A stretch of 64,000 nucleotides of DNA from Leptogranulimonas caecicola (GTDB lineage Bacteria; Actinomycetota; Coriobacteriia; Coriobacteriales; Atopobiaceae): positions 680,001 through 744,000 of the forward strand of contig NZ_AP025285.1 of NCBI RefSeq assembly GCF_023168405.1. The letters run 5' to 3'. The position numbers and the translations under genes were made by a program. Within the stretch, counting starts at the first letter, position 1. Each line of letters starts with the position of its first letter. The notes under the pieces were generated by a model. The model did no database searches. It worked only from the letters and a program-made list of their open reading frames with translations, and had not been told where the DNA came from. This document shows, one piece after another, positions 52,852 through 61,366 of this stretch.

Positions 52852-54255
52852 GTGCTCTCACGCACCGATCCCAAGCGCGCACCGTTGTCGGTGAAGCGCA
52901 ATATGGTGTGGAACAGCGTTGGCTCCTTTGGCAACCTGCTCTGTGCCTGGCTCATCACGGTGTTCGTGATGCGGCTTTCGGCTACCTACGACGCTCCAGG
53001 CGTCTATTCTTACGTGGTGTCTGTCTATGCGATCTTCTCGTCTTTGGTGGACTACCGCCTCTACATGTATCAAATTGGCGATCTTCACGGCGAGAACAGC
53101 CTGGGCGAGTATTTTGCGCTGCGACTCATCACCTCGGGGATCGCTCTGGTGCTCATCGCCGTTTACTCGCTGGCTACCAGCGCCCCAGACCTTTTGATCC
53201 CCATCGTTTTCTATTCGCTCTACAAGATCGCGGGCACCATCCTAGATTGTTTTCACGCCTTGGAGCAGCGAGAAAAGCGCATGGACTACATTGGCATCTC
53301 CTACGCCATCCAAGGCGTGGTGTCGCTGGCGGCCTTTGTGGCGGTCTTTGCTGCTACCCAAAACCTCTCGCTTACCCTGTTCGCCATGTTTGTGGTCACG
53401 GTAATAGTGGGCATCGTCTACGACTTGCCTCGAGTGCGCTACTTCGAGGAGTTCAAACCTCGTATTAGCACCGCTAAAGCCAGAGAGCTTCTGGTGCGTT
53501 GCGCCCCGGCGGTGTTGGCGTTTATGGCTATCTCGGGTGCCACCTCGATCCCTCGCCAGTACCTCATGAACGCTCAAGGTGAAGCTGCGCTTGGCGTGTA
53601 TGGAACCATGGTAGCACCGGTGGCTATCGTGCAAACCGGTGCAGGCTTTGTGTACAACCCGCTTCTGACCTACTTCAAAGAGATCTATGAGCGTCGCGAT
53701 CGCCGCTCCTTTATAAAGCTCATGGGACTCACCCTGGCAGCCATCGTGGTCATTGGCATCCTATGCCTCATTGGCGTGCAGCTTTTGGGCGCGTTTCTCT
53801 ACGGGCTCATCTATGGCGATCGCATTTTGGAATACCTCTATCTGCTGCCGCCTATGGTAATCGCTGCGTTGGCCATTGCCTATATGGGCTTTCTCAACAG
53901 CCTTGAAACTGTGTTCTACGATTTCAAGTCCACCTTTGTGGGCGGCGTGGTGGCTCTGGCAGCGGCTCTGGTCACCATGGTGCCCCTGGTGAACGTCTTT
54001 GGGCTCAATGGCGTCACCTACTGTTCCATCATCTCATCGCTGGCTTCTACCTTAGTGATGCTGGGTTTCTTAGCCCACGAGCTCAAAGGGCACTTTGCCT
54101 CCGACGACAGCCTGACTCACTTGGAGGCGGCCCTTTCAGAGGCGCCGTCAGAGCCAGAGGCTCCTTTGCACCCCAAGGATTGCAGCTCCAAGGAGGATTG
54201 CGGCTCCAAAGCAGTCAAATACTCCAAAGAGTGCGAAGAGCCTATTGAGAGGTAG
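52852..54255 (+). CDS. Wzx-like polysaccharide/teichoic acid flippase
   Basis: This is a 467-residue protein of the MOP superfamily (Polysacc_synt type) with about twelve membrane helices, starting at GTG with GAGGAGG upstream. It would move lipid-linked glycan units across the membrane. In pneumococcus the flippase of the same superfamily, TacF, moves phosphocholine-loaded teichoic acid units. Given the Pce-like esterase 1 kb downstream, a similar cargo is possible but not shown. The last 45 residues form a charged Ser/Glu/Lys/Cys-rich tail, unusual for the family. No glycosyltransferase is adjacent. Confidence 0.87.
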   Translation: MLSRTDPKRAPLSVKRNMVWNSVGSFGNLLCAWLITVFVMRLSATYDAPGVYSYVVSVYAIFSSLVDYRLYMYQIGDLHGENSLGEYFALRLITSGIALVLIAVYSLATSAPDLLIPIVFYSLYKIAGTILDCFHALEQREKRMDYIGISYAIQGVVSLAAFVAVFAATQNLSLTLFAMFVVTVIVGIVYDLPRVRYFEEFKPRISTAKARELLVRCAPAVLAFMAISGATSIPRQYLMNAQGEAALGVYGTMVAPVAIVQTGAGFVYNPLLTYFKEIYERRDRRSFIKLMGLTLAAIVVIGILCLIGVQLLGAFLYGLIYGDRILEYLYLLPPMVIAALAIAYMGFLNSLETVFYDFKSTFVGGVVALAAALVTMVPLVNVFGLNGVTYCSIISSLASTLVMLGFLAHELKGHFASDDSLTHLEAALSEAPSEPEAPLHPKDCSSKEDCGSKAVKYSKECEEPIER

Positions 54256-54272
54256 GGCTTAAGGAGGGCAGC

Positions 54273-54284
54273 GGTTTCTCGGTA
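54273..54284 (+). repeat. dispersed motif copy (12 of 13)
   Basis: GGTTTCTCGGTA lies 18 nt after the flippase stop, same orientation. Confidence 0.6.
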
Positions 54285-54334
54285 AGGTAGGCTTAAGAGG
54301 TTAGCTAGGCGAGGATGCAAGGAAAGGTGGAGTC

Positions 54335-54892
54335 ATGGTCCTCTCGGATCGAGACATCAAGCGCGAGATGGAGCAGGGACGCATCGTGATCGAGCCACTC
54401 CAGATCAAAGATGTGCAGCCGGCTTCTGTGGATGTGCGCTTAGGATCCAACTTTCGCATCTTTCGCAATTCCATTCATACCTATATCGACCCGCTCACAG
54501 AGCAGCCAGACCTCACCGAGGAGGTAGTGGTTCCTGAGGGCGAGGCCTTCATCTTGCATCCAGGCCAGTTTGCGCTGGGCACCACTTTAGAGCGCATCGC
54601 CCTGCCAGACGACATCTTGGGAAAGCTTGAGGGCAAGTCTACACTGGGCCGTCTGGGTCTCATGATCCACTCCACCGCAGGCTATGTGGATCCCGGCTGG
54701 GACGGCGAGCTCACGCTTGAGCTTTCCAATGTGGCTACGCTGCCCATCATGCTTCATCCAGGCATGCGCATAGGCCAGCTCTCCTTTGAGCGCATGAGCT
54801 CCCCGGTGGAGCGCCCCTATGGCTCGGCGCAGTTAGGAAGCCATTACCAAGGGCAAAAGGGAGCCACGGCTTCTCACGTGCTTACTGACTAA
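54335..54892 (+). CDS. dcd: dCTP deaminase, probably bifunctional DCD-DUT
   Basis: This is a 185-residue enzyme of the dUTPase/DCD fold. It resembles the mycobacterial bifunctional form, which turns dCTP directly into dUMP: VQPASVDVRLGSNFR, LEGKSTLGRLGL, HSTAGYVDPGWDGELTLELSN, and a C-terminal GSHYQGQKGAT loop. The catalytic Glu and Ser-Arg loop are in place. The bifunctional nature is inferred from similarity. A strong terminator follows. Confidence 0.94.
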   Translation: MVLSDRDIKREMEQGRIVIEPLQIKDVQPASVDVRLGSNFRIFRNSIHTYIDPLTEQPDLTEEVVVPEGEAFILHPGQFALGTTLERIALPDDILGKLEGKSTLGRLGLMIHSTAGYVDPGWDGELTLELSNVATLPIMLHPGMRIGQLSFERMSSPVERPYGSAQLGSHYQGQKGATASHVLTD

Positions 54893-54933
54893 CAGGCCGC
54901 CCAGATTTAGGCCACTACTACACATAATGTTTG

Positions 54934-54970
54934 GCTGCCCTCGCCCTTTTGTGGCGAGGGCAGCTCTGTT
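54934..54970 (+). terminator. rho-independent terminator after dcd
   Basis: GCTGCCCTCGCC / GGCGAGGGCAGC is a perfect 12-bp stem with a 7-nt loop followed by TCTGTTT. Confidence 0.85.
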
Positions 54971-55081
54971 TAGAGAAGTCGGAGCTCTTCGCGAGCTCGG
55001 CGAACCAGTTCTAAAGGCCATGAAACCTAAAGACACCCTTGCATGGGCTGAGACAAATAGTGCGAGTCGTGATAGAGTCTT

Positions 55082-55147
55082 TTGTCTGTAGCTAAACTGA
55101 ACTATATGTATTTGAATAACTAGGTATTCAAAGCAAAGAAATACCTA
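55082..55147 (+). promoter_or_regulatory. promoter candidate with two competing inverted repeats before the Pce-like gene
   Basis: TTGTCT at 55082 and TATGTA at 55105 are 17 nt apart. Directly downstream, TTTGAATA (55111-55118) pairs with TATTCAAA (55125-55132). The overlapping CTAGGTATT (55120-55128) pairs instead with AATACCTAG (55139-55147). The two structures exclude each other, so this could be an operator pair or an RNA switch. The rest of the 326-nt gap after dcd holds its terminator and no gene. Confidence 0.5.
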
Positions 55148-55218
55148 GGTTTACAGGAAACCATTACACGATTACCAAGGTAAACCCTGGGTGCCCCAGG
55201 TGTGAAGGAGTTTGAAAG

Positions 55219-57534
55219 ATGATGTGCTCTGCCCGCAAGCGCGTTCTGGTGGCATTGGCGGTGGCGTGGGGGCTTTGCTGCTGTCTTGCTGTGCCGTCTC
55301 GAGTGTGGGCAGCTCCAGCCGTCACGTCGCCTGTCAACTCCACGGCGCGAGTCCACGTGCTCTCCTTTGGCTTCACCGACGCCATCTTGCTGGAGAGCGA
55401 CGGTCGCTTTGGTCTGGTGGATGCCGGAGAGGACAACGACTACCCGTCTGGCGCAGATCCTCGCTATCCGTTGCGCGAGGGCATCACCCGTGGGGGAGGG
55501 GTAACCGACAAGCTCTTTGCCTACATGAAGGCCATGGGTGTCACCAGCGAGAACTTCGAGTTCCTTGTGTGCACCCACCCCCACAGCGACCACATTGGCG
55601 GCGCCGACGAGGTTATCGAGGAGTTCAAGCCTCAGCGCGTCTACCTCATGCCCTATAAAGATTCCTATATCTTAGAGCCCTCCCGCCTCTGGGACAACCA
55701 GTATGTCTACGACCGCACGGTAGCCGCAGCGCTGGCAAATGGCGCCACGCTCATCCAGGGCTTCGACACCTCTGCCCCCGTGGATCCCGGCCGTCTGGAA
55801 GAGGCTCCAGAAGATCCCGCTCCCACTGATCCCGTGGATCCTCAGGACCCTGCAGATCCCGAGAAACCCGCACAACCCGATACCACGGACCCTTCTCAGC
55901 AGCCCACCGATACCCCAGAGTCCCCTGTAGCTTCTGAGCCTTCTGCTACCGAGAAGAGCGTCTCCGCTCCTGTAGCGGGCGATCCTGTGGCGTTGGACGC
56001 CCAAGAGATGGTAGAGGCCGTGGCTCCTCAGGCGGCTCCGGAGACCGTGCAAGAAGACGAGGCGGCAGGCGCCTCCAAGCCTCAGGTCATTTCCCCCGCC
56101 CCGGAAGGCGCGAAGGGATCCTATGTGGGCAATCCCCAGTTCAAGCTGGGCTCTATGGATGTCTCTATTTATAATTACGATACTGACTACTTCACCCATC
56201 CTAAGTACGATGCCAATGAGTTCTCGCTGGGCGTCTTGGTCGAGGCCAACTCCCATAAGGCCTTTTTGGCAGGAGACATTGGAAACCTGGATGGCGATGA
56301 GGACCGCTTGGCCAAAGAGCTGAGCAAGGTAGACTTGCTCAAGCTGGGACATCATGGTCTGGAGGGCTCTAACTCCCGCCGCTACCTCAACTCCCTGTCG
56401 CCTCGCACTCTGGTGATGACCTCGGAGCTCTCTTCTGGGGTGCCGTCTCAAGATGTGCTGGACTACACCAAAGACTCCGAGGCGCGACTCATCGATGCGG
56501 TGCATCAGGCAGAGCTCAACCGAGCTGCCACAGTGGTGGATTTCTCCTACGGCAAGATATCCTACAACGTTCCCGAGACCGGGGAAGTCCGCTATCTCTG
56601 GCGCGAGAACTCCCCGCACTATATACGCTTTGAGGACGGCTACCTCAAAAAAGCCACCGAGTGGAATCAGGCTCGCTGGGGCGATTGGTATCACTTCAAC
56701 CGCTCTCCCTACGCCCAGGAAGGCACTTGGTATCGCGAAGGAACTTACTTTTTCTACCTTATGCCTGACGGCGCCATGGCCAAGGACGGCGTGGTGATCG
56801 TGGAGGGCAAGACCTATCTCTTTGATGACGAGGGTCATATGATGAGCCTGCCTCAAGGATGGTCCTTTGTAGAGGGAGCCTGGCGCTATGGCATGAGCGA
56901 CGGCACGGTGAAAACCGGCTGGCTCAACGAGCATGGCACCTGGTACTACTTGGATCCCAAAACCTGCGCTATGGCCCAGGGGTGGGAACAGGTGAACGGT
57001 ACCTGGTATTATCTTGCCCCCGGCTCTGGTGCCATGAGGACCGGATGGCTTGACCTGGGAGGTACCTGGTATTACCTGCAAGGCTCCGGCGCCATGGCCC
57101 AAGGCTGGCTTTTCGATCGGGGAAGCTGGTACTATCTCGCTCCCGGCTCAGGCGCCATGGCTCGTGGTTGGGCGCAGGCAGACAACGCGTGGTACTACCT
57201 CTCTGGATCAGGCGCCATGGTCACCGGGTGGCTCAACCTTGGAGGCACCTGGTACTACCTCGCTCCTGGATCGGGAGCCATGGTCACCGGGTGGCTCAAC
57301 CTTGGAGGCACCTGGTATTACCTCACAAGTTCCGGCGCCATGGCTCGTGGTTGGGTGCAGGTGGACAACACGTGGTATTACCTTCGCGGATCAGGCGCCA
57401 TGGCCACTGGCTGGATCCAGCTGGGTGCAACCTGGTACTATCTCGCCCCCGAATCAGGTGCCATGGTCACAGGCAGCCATGTTATCGACGGCACCCAGTA
57501 CAGTTTTAACGGTTCTGGGGCGTGGGTGGCCTAA
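55219..57534 (+). CDS. secreted Pce/CbpE-like phosphocholine esterase homologue with cell-wall repeats
   Basis: The 771-residue exported protein has a signal peptide (about 1-31) and a metallo-beta-lactamase-fold domain (about 38-470). It then carries about 13 aromatic cell-wall repeats (480-771) ending GSGAWVA. Metal ligands are H120, H122, D124, H125 (HPHSDH), D353 (AGDI) and H378/H379. By memory it aligns closely with pneumococcal Pce (CbpE), which removes phosphocholine from teichoic acid: DAILLESDGRFGLVDAGED, the PRYPLREGI stretch and SRLWDNQYVYD all have direct counterparts. A Pro/Glu/Thr/Ala-rich insert of about 117 residues (185-301) interrupts the catalytic domain, which I do not know from Pce. 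The exact substrate is inferred. Confidence 0.88.
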   Translation: MMCSARKRVLVALAVAWGLCCCLAVPSRVWAAPAVTSPVNSTARVHVLSFGFTDAILLESDGRFGLVDAGEDNDYPSGADPRYPLREGITRGGGVTDKLFAYMKAMGVTSENFEFLVCTHPHSDHIGGADEVIEEFKPQRVYLMPYKDSYILEPSRLWDNQYVYDRTVAAALANGATLIQGFDTSAPVDPGRLEEAPEDPAPTDPVDPQDPADPEKPAQPDTTDPSQQPTDTPESPVASEPSATEKSVSAPVAGDPVALDAQEMVEAVAPQAAPETVQEDEAAGASKPQVISPAPEGAKGSYVGNPQFKLGSMDVSIYNYDTDYFTHPKYDANEFSLGVLVEANSHKAFLAGDIGNLDGDEDRLAKELSKVDLLKLGHHGLEGSNSRRYLNSLSPRTLVMTSELSSGVPSQDVLDYTKDSEARLIDAVHQAELNRAATVVDFSYGKISYNVPETGEVRYLWRENSPHYIRFEDGYLKKATEWNQARWGDWYHFNRSPYAQEGTWYREGTYFFYLMPDGAMAKDGVVIVEGKTYLFDDEGHMMSLPQGWSFVEGAWRYGMSDGTVKTGWLNEHGTWYYLDPKTCAMAQGWEQVNGTWYYLAPGSGAMRTGWLDLGGTWYYLQGSGAMAQGWLFDRGSWYYLAPGSGAMARGWAQADNAWYYLSGSGAMVTGWLNLGGTWYYLAPGSGAMVTGWLNLGGTWYYLTSSGAMARGWVQVDNTWYYLRGSGAMATGWIQLGATWYYLAPESGAMVTGSHVIDGTQYSFNGSGAWVA
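57214..57317 (+). repeat. recent 63-nt tandem duplication in the cell-wall repeat region
   Basis: The 41 nt from 57214 recur without a change from 57277, exactly 63 nt (21 codons) later. Other units in this gene are related but less alike. This points to a recent unit duplication and probable copy-number variation between strains. Confidence 0.85.
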
Positions 57535-57576
57535 ATGGCGGTCCTGCTCAAAATGAGCCTCTAAATCCACTACGCT

Positions 57577-57616
57577 ACTCAGGCAGCTCGCTTTCTTGGG
57601 TTGCCTGAGTCTTTCT
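57577..57616 (+). terminator. rho-independent terminator after the Pce-like gene
   Basis: ACTCAGGCA / TGCCTGAGT with a 16-nt loop is followed by CTTTCT, about 45 nt after the stop codon. Confidence 0.7.
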
Positions 57617-57646
57617 ATCGACGTGTCTTTTGCAATAAGGAGCGCC

Positions 57647-58615
57647 ATGCTAAACGAGATCTACCACTCCTTAGACCCGGTGGCCTTCACCATCGGCCCT
57701 CTGGCCGTGCGCTGGTATGGACTGGCTTACTTGGCCGCATTCCTGCTAGGAGGCCTCCTGGTGGGCAAGATCTCCCGCCACTGGAAGCTGGGTTTGTCGG
57801 CAGACGACATCATGACAGTGGTGGTAGGCATCGCTTTAGGAGCGGTCATTGGCGGAAGGCTTGGCTATTGCCTCTTCTATGGCGACGGCTACTACCTGGC
57901 CCACCCTCTAAAGATCTTGGCCACCTATGAGGGCGGCATGAGCTTTCATGGGGGCTTGGTGGGCGCTATTATCGGCGGCTGCATTGCAGCGAGGCCAGTG
58001 CATGTGTCGGCGTTGACCTTCTGCGATCTGGGCGTCATCGTGACCCCCATCGGCCTCTTCTTTGGCCGTTTGGCCAACTTTGTGAACGGCGAGCTCTGGG
58101 GAAAGCCCACCGATCTTCCCTGGGGCGTGGTCTTCGAAGCCGGCGGAGCGGCCCGCCACCCCTCCCAGCTCTACGAGGCGCTCCTCGAGGGCGTGGTGAT
58201 GTTCGTGATCCTCTACAGCCTGTCGCGCAAGCTGCCGCCTAGGCCTCAGGGCACCTTCACAGGCCTGTTCTTGCTTCTCTACGGCGTCTTTCGCATCCTC
58301 ATCGAGTTTGTGCGCGTCCCCGACGCCCAGCTGGGCTACCTCTTTGGTCCCATCACCATGGGCCAGGTGCTCTCGCTGCCTCTGGTGATCATCGGCGCCC
58401 TTATCCTCTATTGGGCTCACAAAACCCAGCGCCCTCAGATTGGCCACACCTATATGGTGACTGCCGGGGTGGACCGGGAGCTGCCTCACGAGCCCGCCGA
58501 CGACATCGATGTGCCTCCGGTAGCAGGCCCCGCTTCTCGTCCAGAGGATTCTCCCAAGGCTCCAGATGCCTCCGCTGCCGAGAAACCCTCCCATCGCCGT
58601 CAGGGGCAACCCTAA
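57647..58615 (+). CDS. lgt: prolipoprotein diacylglyceryl transferase
   Basis: This is a 322-residue membrane enzyme that adds diacylglycerol to lipobox cysteines. GMSFHGGLVGAIIGG and GRLANFVNGELWGKPTDLPW form the signature, and RHPSQLYEA is conserved. About seven helices are followed by a polar Pro/Ala/Glu tail of about 55 residues. The start at 57647 follows AATAAGGAGC. It would process the tannase-like and beta-helix lipoproteins of this window. One exact copy of the dispersed 13-mer falls inside the tail coding sequence, encoding A-E-K-P. Confidence 0.96.
   Translation: MLNEIYHSLDPVAFTIGPLAVRWYGLAYLAAFLLGGLLVGKISRHWKLGLSADDIMTVVVGIALGAVIGGRLGYCLFYGDGYYLAHPLKILATYEGGMSFHGGLVGAIIGGCIAARPVHVSALTFCDLGVIVTPIGLFFGRLANFVNGELWGKPTDLPWGVVFEAGGAARHPSQLYEALLEGVVMFVILYSLSRKLPPRPQGTFTGLFLLLYGVFRILIEFVRVPDAQLGYLFGPITMGQVLSLPLVIIGALILYWAHKTQRPQIGHTYMVTAGVDRELPHEPADDIDVPPVAGPASRPEDSPKAPDASAAEKPSHRRQGQP
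58576..58588 (-). repeat. dispersed 13-mer copy, exact, in the lgt 3' end
   Basis: TGCCGAGAAACCC, the reverse complement of the motif, lies 28-40 nt before the lgt stop codon, in the disordered tail where codon choice is free. Confidence 0.7.
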
Positions 58616-58719
58616 GGGCTGCGAGCATCACGCATATCGATGTCCCTTGCTGTCTGGGGATATTGCGTGGCGGGCAACAGATGCCAAGGTGGAGGGTACA
58701 GGTGACTCTGTAACAGAGC

Positions 58720-58756
58720 GGGCTGTTCTGCTGCGCGCAGGGCGGCCCTCTTTTTT
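58720..58756 (+). terminator. terminator-like hairpin directly before the pilin-domain gene
   Basis: GGGCTG pairs with CGGCCC around an inner CTGCGCGCAG palindrome and is followed by TCTTTTTT. The ribosome site AGGAGG begins one base after the T-run. Just upstream, CTCTGT-A-ACAGAG (58706-58718) is a further palindrome. The position suits either the end of the lgt transcript or an attenuator of the next gene. Confidence 0.65.
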
Positions 58757-58766
58757 AGGAGGCGCC

Positions 58767-59927
58767 ATGCACCATCGAGGTATCTGTCATAAGAGTCTGG
58801 GAGCAGCAGGGCTTTTACTGGTGGCAATGGCGGTGGTTCTCGGCTTGGGGCTCATGCCTGTCAAGGCGACAGCCCAGCAAGCCTCTGACCAAGCCATAGC
58901 AGAGACCTCGCAAGCTCAGGATCGCCTGATGACGGCAGCCCCGGTAAATCCGCTGGATTGTTTCGATGTGACGGCCACGGTTTCTCTTTCGGGCGGCTCT
59001 TTAGAGGCAGGGGAGTTCACCTTCAGGCTCACAGACTCTACCGGATCGGCGATGCAGGTTGCCAACCAGCACAGCGATCTCACTGGCCAAAATAATTATG
59101 TGAATTTTGAGATCCCTTATGGGCAGGTGGGCACGCGCACCTATAGGCTTGCCCAAGAGAACAACCCTCGCTATCGCTGCGATGCCACGGTGTACGAGGT
59201 CACGGTCACTGTGACCCAGGATATGCTGGGCAACAAAGGCGCCAGCGTGACCTATAGCACGGGCGGCAAGACCGTGTCTCAGGCTGCTTTTTCCAACGGC
59301 CCGCTGCCTCCTCCTTCGGGCCAGTGGGTTCATGAGGATGGCGTCACTCGGTATCGCACCCCTCAGGGTGCCTATGCATCTGGTTGGTGCACCATTGACG
59401 GCCAGACCTATTACTTTGATACTTCGGGCGACCATGGGCGCAGGACAGGCTGGTTGCAGCAGGCCGGCACTTGGTACTTCTTGAGCCCTGCAGACGGTCA
59501 TAGGGAGACCGGCTGGATTAAAGAGGGCGGCGCCTGGTATTACCTCAACCCTTCCACCGGCGCCATGGCCACCGGTTGGGCGTGGGTCAACGGCGCGTGG
59601 TACTACCTCAAAGGCTCGGGCGCCATGGCTGCCGGTTGGGTATTCACGGGCAGCCAGTGGTACTTCCTGCGCTCTACGGGAGCCATGGCCACAGGTTGGA
59701 TTTGGACAGGTGGCGCCTGGTATTATCTGGCGCCTGGAGACGGCCATATGTATCGGGGATGGGGCTTCATCAATGGCAGCTGGTACTTTTGCGATCGCTC
59801 CAGCGGCGCCATGAAGACCGGCTGGATTTGGGACGGGGCCTGGTATTACCTCTACAGCTCCGGCGCCATGGCTCATAACACCACTATTGGAGGCTATAGG
59901 CTCGATTCCAGCGGAGCCTGGGTCTAA
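58767..59927 (+). CDS. FctA/Spy0128-type pilin domain protein with cell-wall repeats
   Basis: The 386-residue exported protein has a signal peptide (about 1-37) and a pilin/FctA beta-sandwich domain (about 64-178: FDVTATVSLSGG, GEFTFRLTDSTG, VYEVTVTV). About nine aromatic cell-wall repeats follow, ending LDSSGAWV. In FctA domains a Lys in the first strand forms an isopeptide bond with an Asn near the end, helped by a Glu. Here the Lys position is V72 while E131 and N177 appear kept, so the bond is probably absent. There is no LPxTG signal; attachment would be through the repeats. The start at 58767 follows TAGGAGG. It is likely a surface adhesin or spacer protein. Confidence 0.8.
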   Translation: MHHRGICHKSLGAAGLLLVAMAVVLGLGLMPVKATAQQASDQAIAETSQAQDRLMTAAPVNPLDCFDVTATVSLSGGSLEAGEFTFRLTDSTGSAMQVANQHSDLTGQNNYVNFEIPYGQVGTRTYRLAQENNPRYRCDATVYEVTVTVTQDMLGNKGASVTYSTGGKTVSQAAFSNGPLPPPSGQWVHEDGVTRYRTPQGAYASGWCTIDGQTYYFDTSGDHGRRTGWLQQAGTWYFLSPADGHRETGWIKEGGAWYYLNPSTGAMATGWAWVNGAWYYLKGSGAMAAGWVFTGSQWYFLRSTGAMATGWIWTGGAWYYLAPGDGHMYRGWGFINGSWYFCDRSSGAMKTGWIWDGAWYYLYSSGAMAHNTTIGGYRLDSSGAWV

Positions 59928-60018
59928 TCTAGCTATCCTTTAGGGCCTTTTTATCTTTGCGAGGCGTTAAGGGTGTGGATTTCTGGAGGCCCAGAGGCAC
60001 CGTGTATCATTAGGCCCT

Positions 60019-61254
60019 GTGAGGGGCTCGTTCCAAGGCGGGCCTGTCGTATCTAAAGAAAGCACAGTGTTTATGGATGCAGCCCAGGCTCATCAAGCTT
60101 TAGTAGAAGAACTAGCCCGCAGGACCCATACCAAAGCCGCAGATTGGTACTTGGTATTCAAAGCGCGTTATGGCTTAGAGGAGATCTTTCAAGCTGTTAA
60201 AGCCGTCCATGGTTCGGGAGCTGTGGCTACCCAGCTGTTTACCTGCTGCACTGCGGTGGCGCCCATCGTGGCGGCCGGGCTCACCCCTGTCTATGGCGAC
60301 ATAGAGGCGGCAACCCTGACGCTGGATCCTTCCAGGCTTCCTCAGCCTGCCATGCCTTTGCGGGCGGTGGTGCTCCAGCACACCTTTGGCATCATCGACG
60401 ACCGCTCCTCGACCCAGTTGGCCGAACGAGCCCATCAAGCTGGTGCGCTGCTGGTGGAAGACAGCGCTCACTGCGCCTGTCGCATGGCTCTGGATGAGGA
60501 TGGCTGTCCGGTGGCAGATGTCTCGGTGCACTCCTTTGGTGCCGAGAAGATGCTGCGCACCTCTTTTGGCGGGGCCGTCTGGATCAATCCGCGCTCGCCT
60601 TTCAAAGAGGTGCTTGAGCCTTTGGCATCGTCCCTGTCTCAATTGCCTCCTCTCGCGCCAAAGCTGGAAAAAGCCACTCGTCGCTACCTCAATCAAAACC
60701 GAGTGCTCAACCGTTTGCCGCGATCGCTGGCACGCTCGCTCAGGGCTTCTTGGGCGGCTTCTGGCGCCCTTGAGCCGGCGGTGGCTGCTGCAGAGCAGGA
60801 AGGAGAGCTGCCTCACCGTCCCATGGCGCCCAGCCCTTGGATCTGCGAGCGCGTGCTCTCTGAGCTTTCGCGCCTCGATGAGAATTGGCAGGCTCGCGAA
60901 GCGGTGGTGACCCGTTATTGCGAGCTTTTTGAGGGTCAGGTGGACTATCCTGCCGGCCAAGGGGCAACCCCGGCACAGCCGTTGCTGCGTTTTGGACTCA
61001 TTGCTCCTTCTACCAGCGCTTCCGAGGCGGCCATCGCAGCGGTGCGCTCCTTGGGATACTTGGCAGAAGATTGGTATCGCCCTTCGCTTTATCCCGGCGC
61101 TCTGGATCCCAAGGCGTTCTGCGTGCCTCGAGATCTCAGTATACTGCCGGTGTGCGATGCGGTGACTGCAGGTACCATAGCCCTTCCCACCGAGCTTCCC
61201 CTAGAGGCGCTGGAGAGCGTGGCCCAGGCAGTCAAGGAAGCCCTTAAAAACTAG
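60019..61254 (+). CDS. DegT/DnrJ/EryC1/StrS-type PLP aminotransferase
   Basis: This is a protein of up to 411 residues of the sugar aminotransferase family, which makes amino sugars for surface glycans. VEDSAHCA has the PLP aspartate, and HSFGAEKMLRTSFGG the Schiff-base lysine in the usual place. The start is unsure: GTG 60019 keeps the frame, but ATG 60073 is also possible and neither has a good ribosome site. No nucleotide-sugar dehydratase is adjacent. Pneumococcal teichoic acid contains a 4-amino sugar made by such an enzyme, which would fit the surface-polymer hypothesis. Confidence 0.85.
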   Translation: MRGSFQGGPVVSKESTVFMDAAQAHQALVEELARRTHTKAADWYLVFKARYGLEEIFQAVKAVHGSGAVATQLFTCCTAVAPIVAAGLTPVYGDIEAATLTLDPSRLPQPAMPLRAVVLQHTFGIIDDRSSTQLAERAHQAGALLVEDSAHCACRMALDEDGCPVADVSVHSFGAEKMLRTSFGGAVWINPRSPFKEVLEPLASSLSQLPPLAPKLEKATRRYLNQNRVLNRLPRSLARSLRASWAASGALEPAVAAAEQEGELPHRPMAPSPWICERVLSELSRLDENWQAREAVVTRYCELFEGQVDYPAGQGATPAQPLLRFGLIAPSTSASEAAIAAVRSLGYLAEDWYRPSLYPGALDPKAFCVPRDLSILPVCDAVTAGTIALPTELPLEALESVAQAVKEALKN

Positions 61255-61270
61255 GGACGCCTTGGGGGAT

Positions 61271-61283
61271 GGGTTTCTCGGCA
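61271..61283 (+). repeat. dispersed 13-mer copy, exact
   Basis: GGGTTTCTCGGCA lies 16 nt after the aminotransferase stop, same orientation, and is followed by the small GGCAC/GTGCC stem. Confidence 0.8.
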
Positions 61284-61366
61284 CGGTTTGTGCCCGTCAG
61301 CTTCCGTAAACGACGGCGGCGCGCCAAGAGCAAAGCCCGCTGCCTTTGGTAAGGATAAGGATTTTC

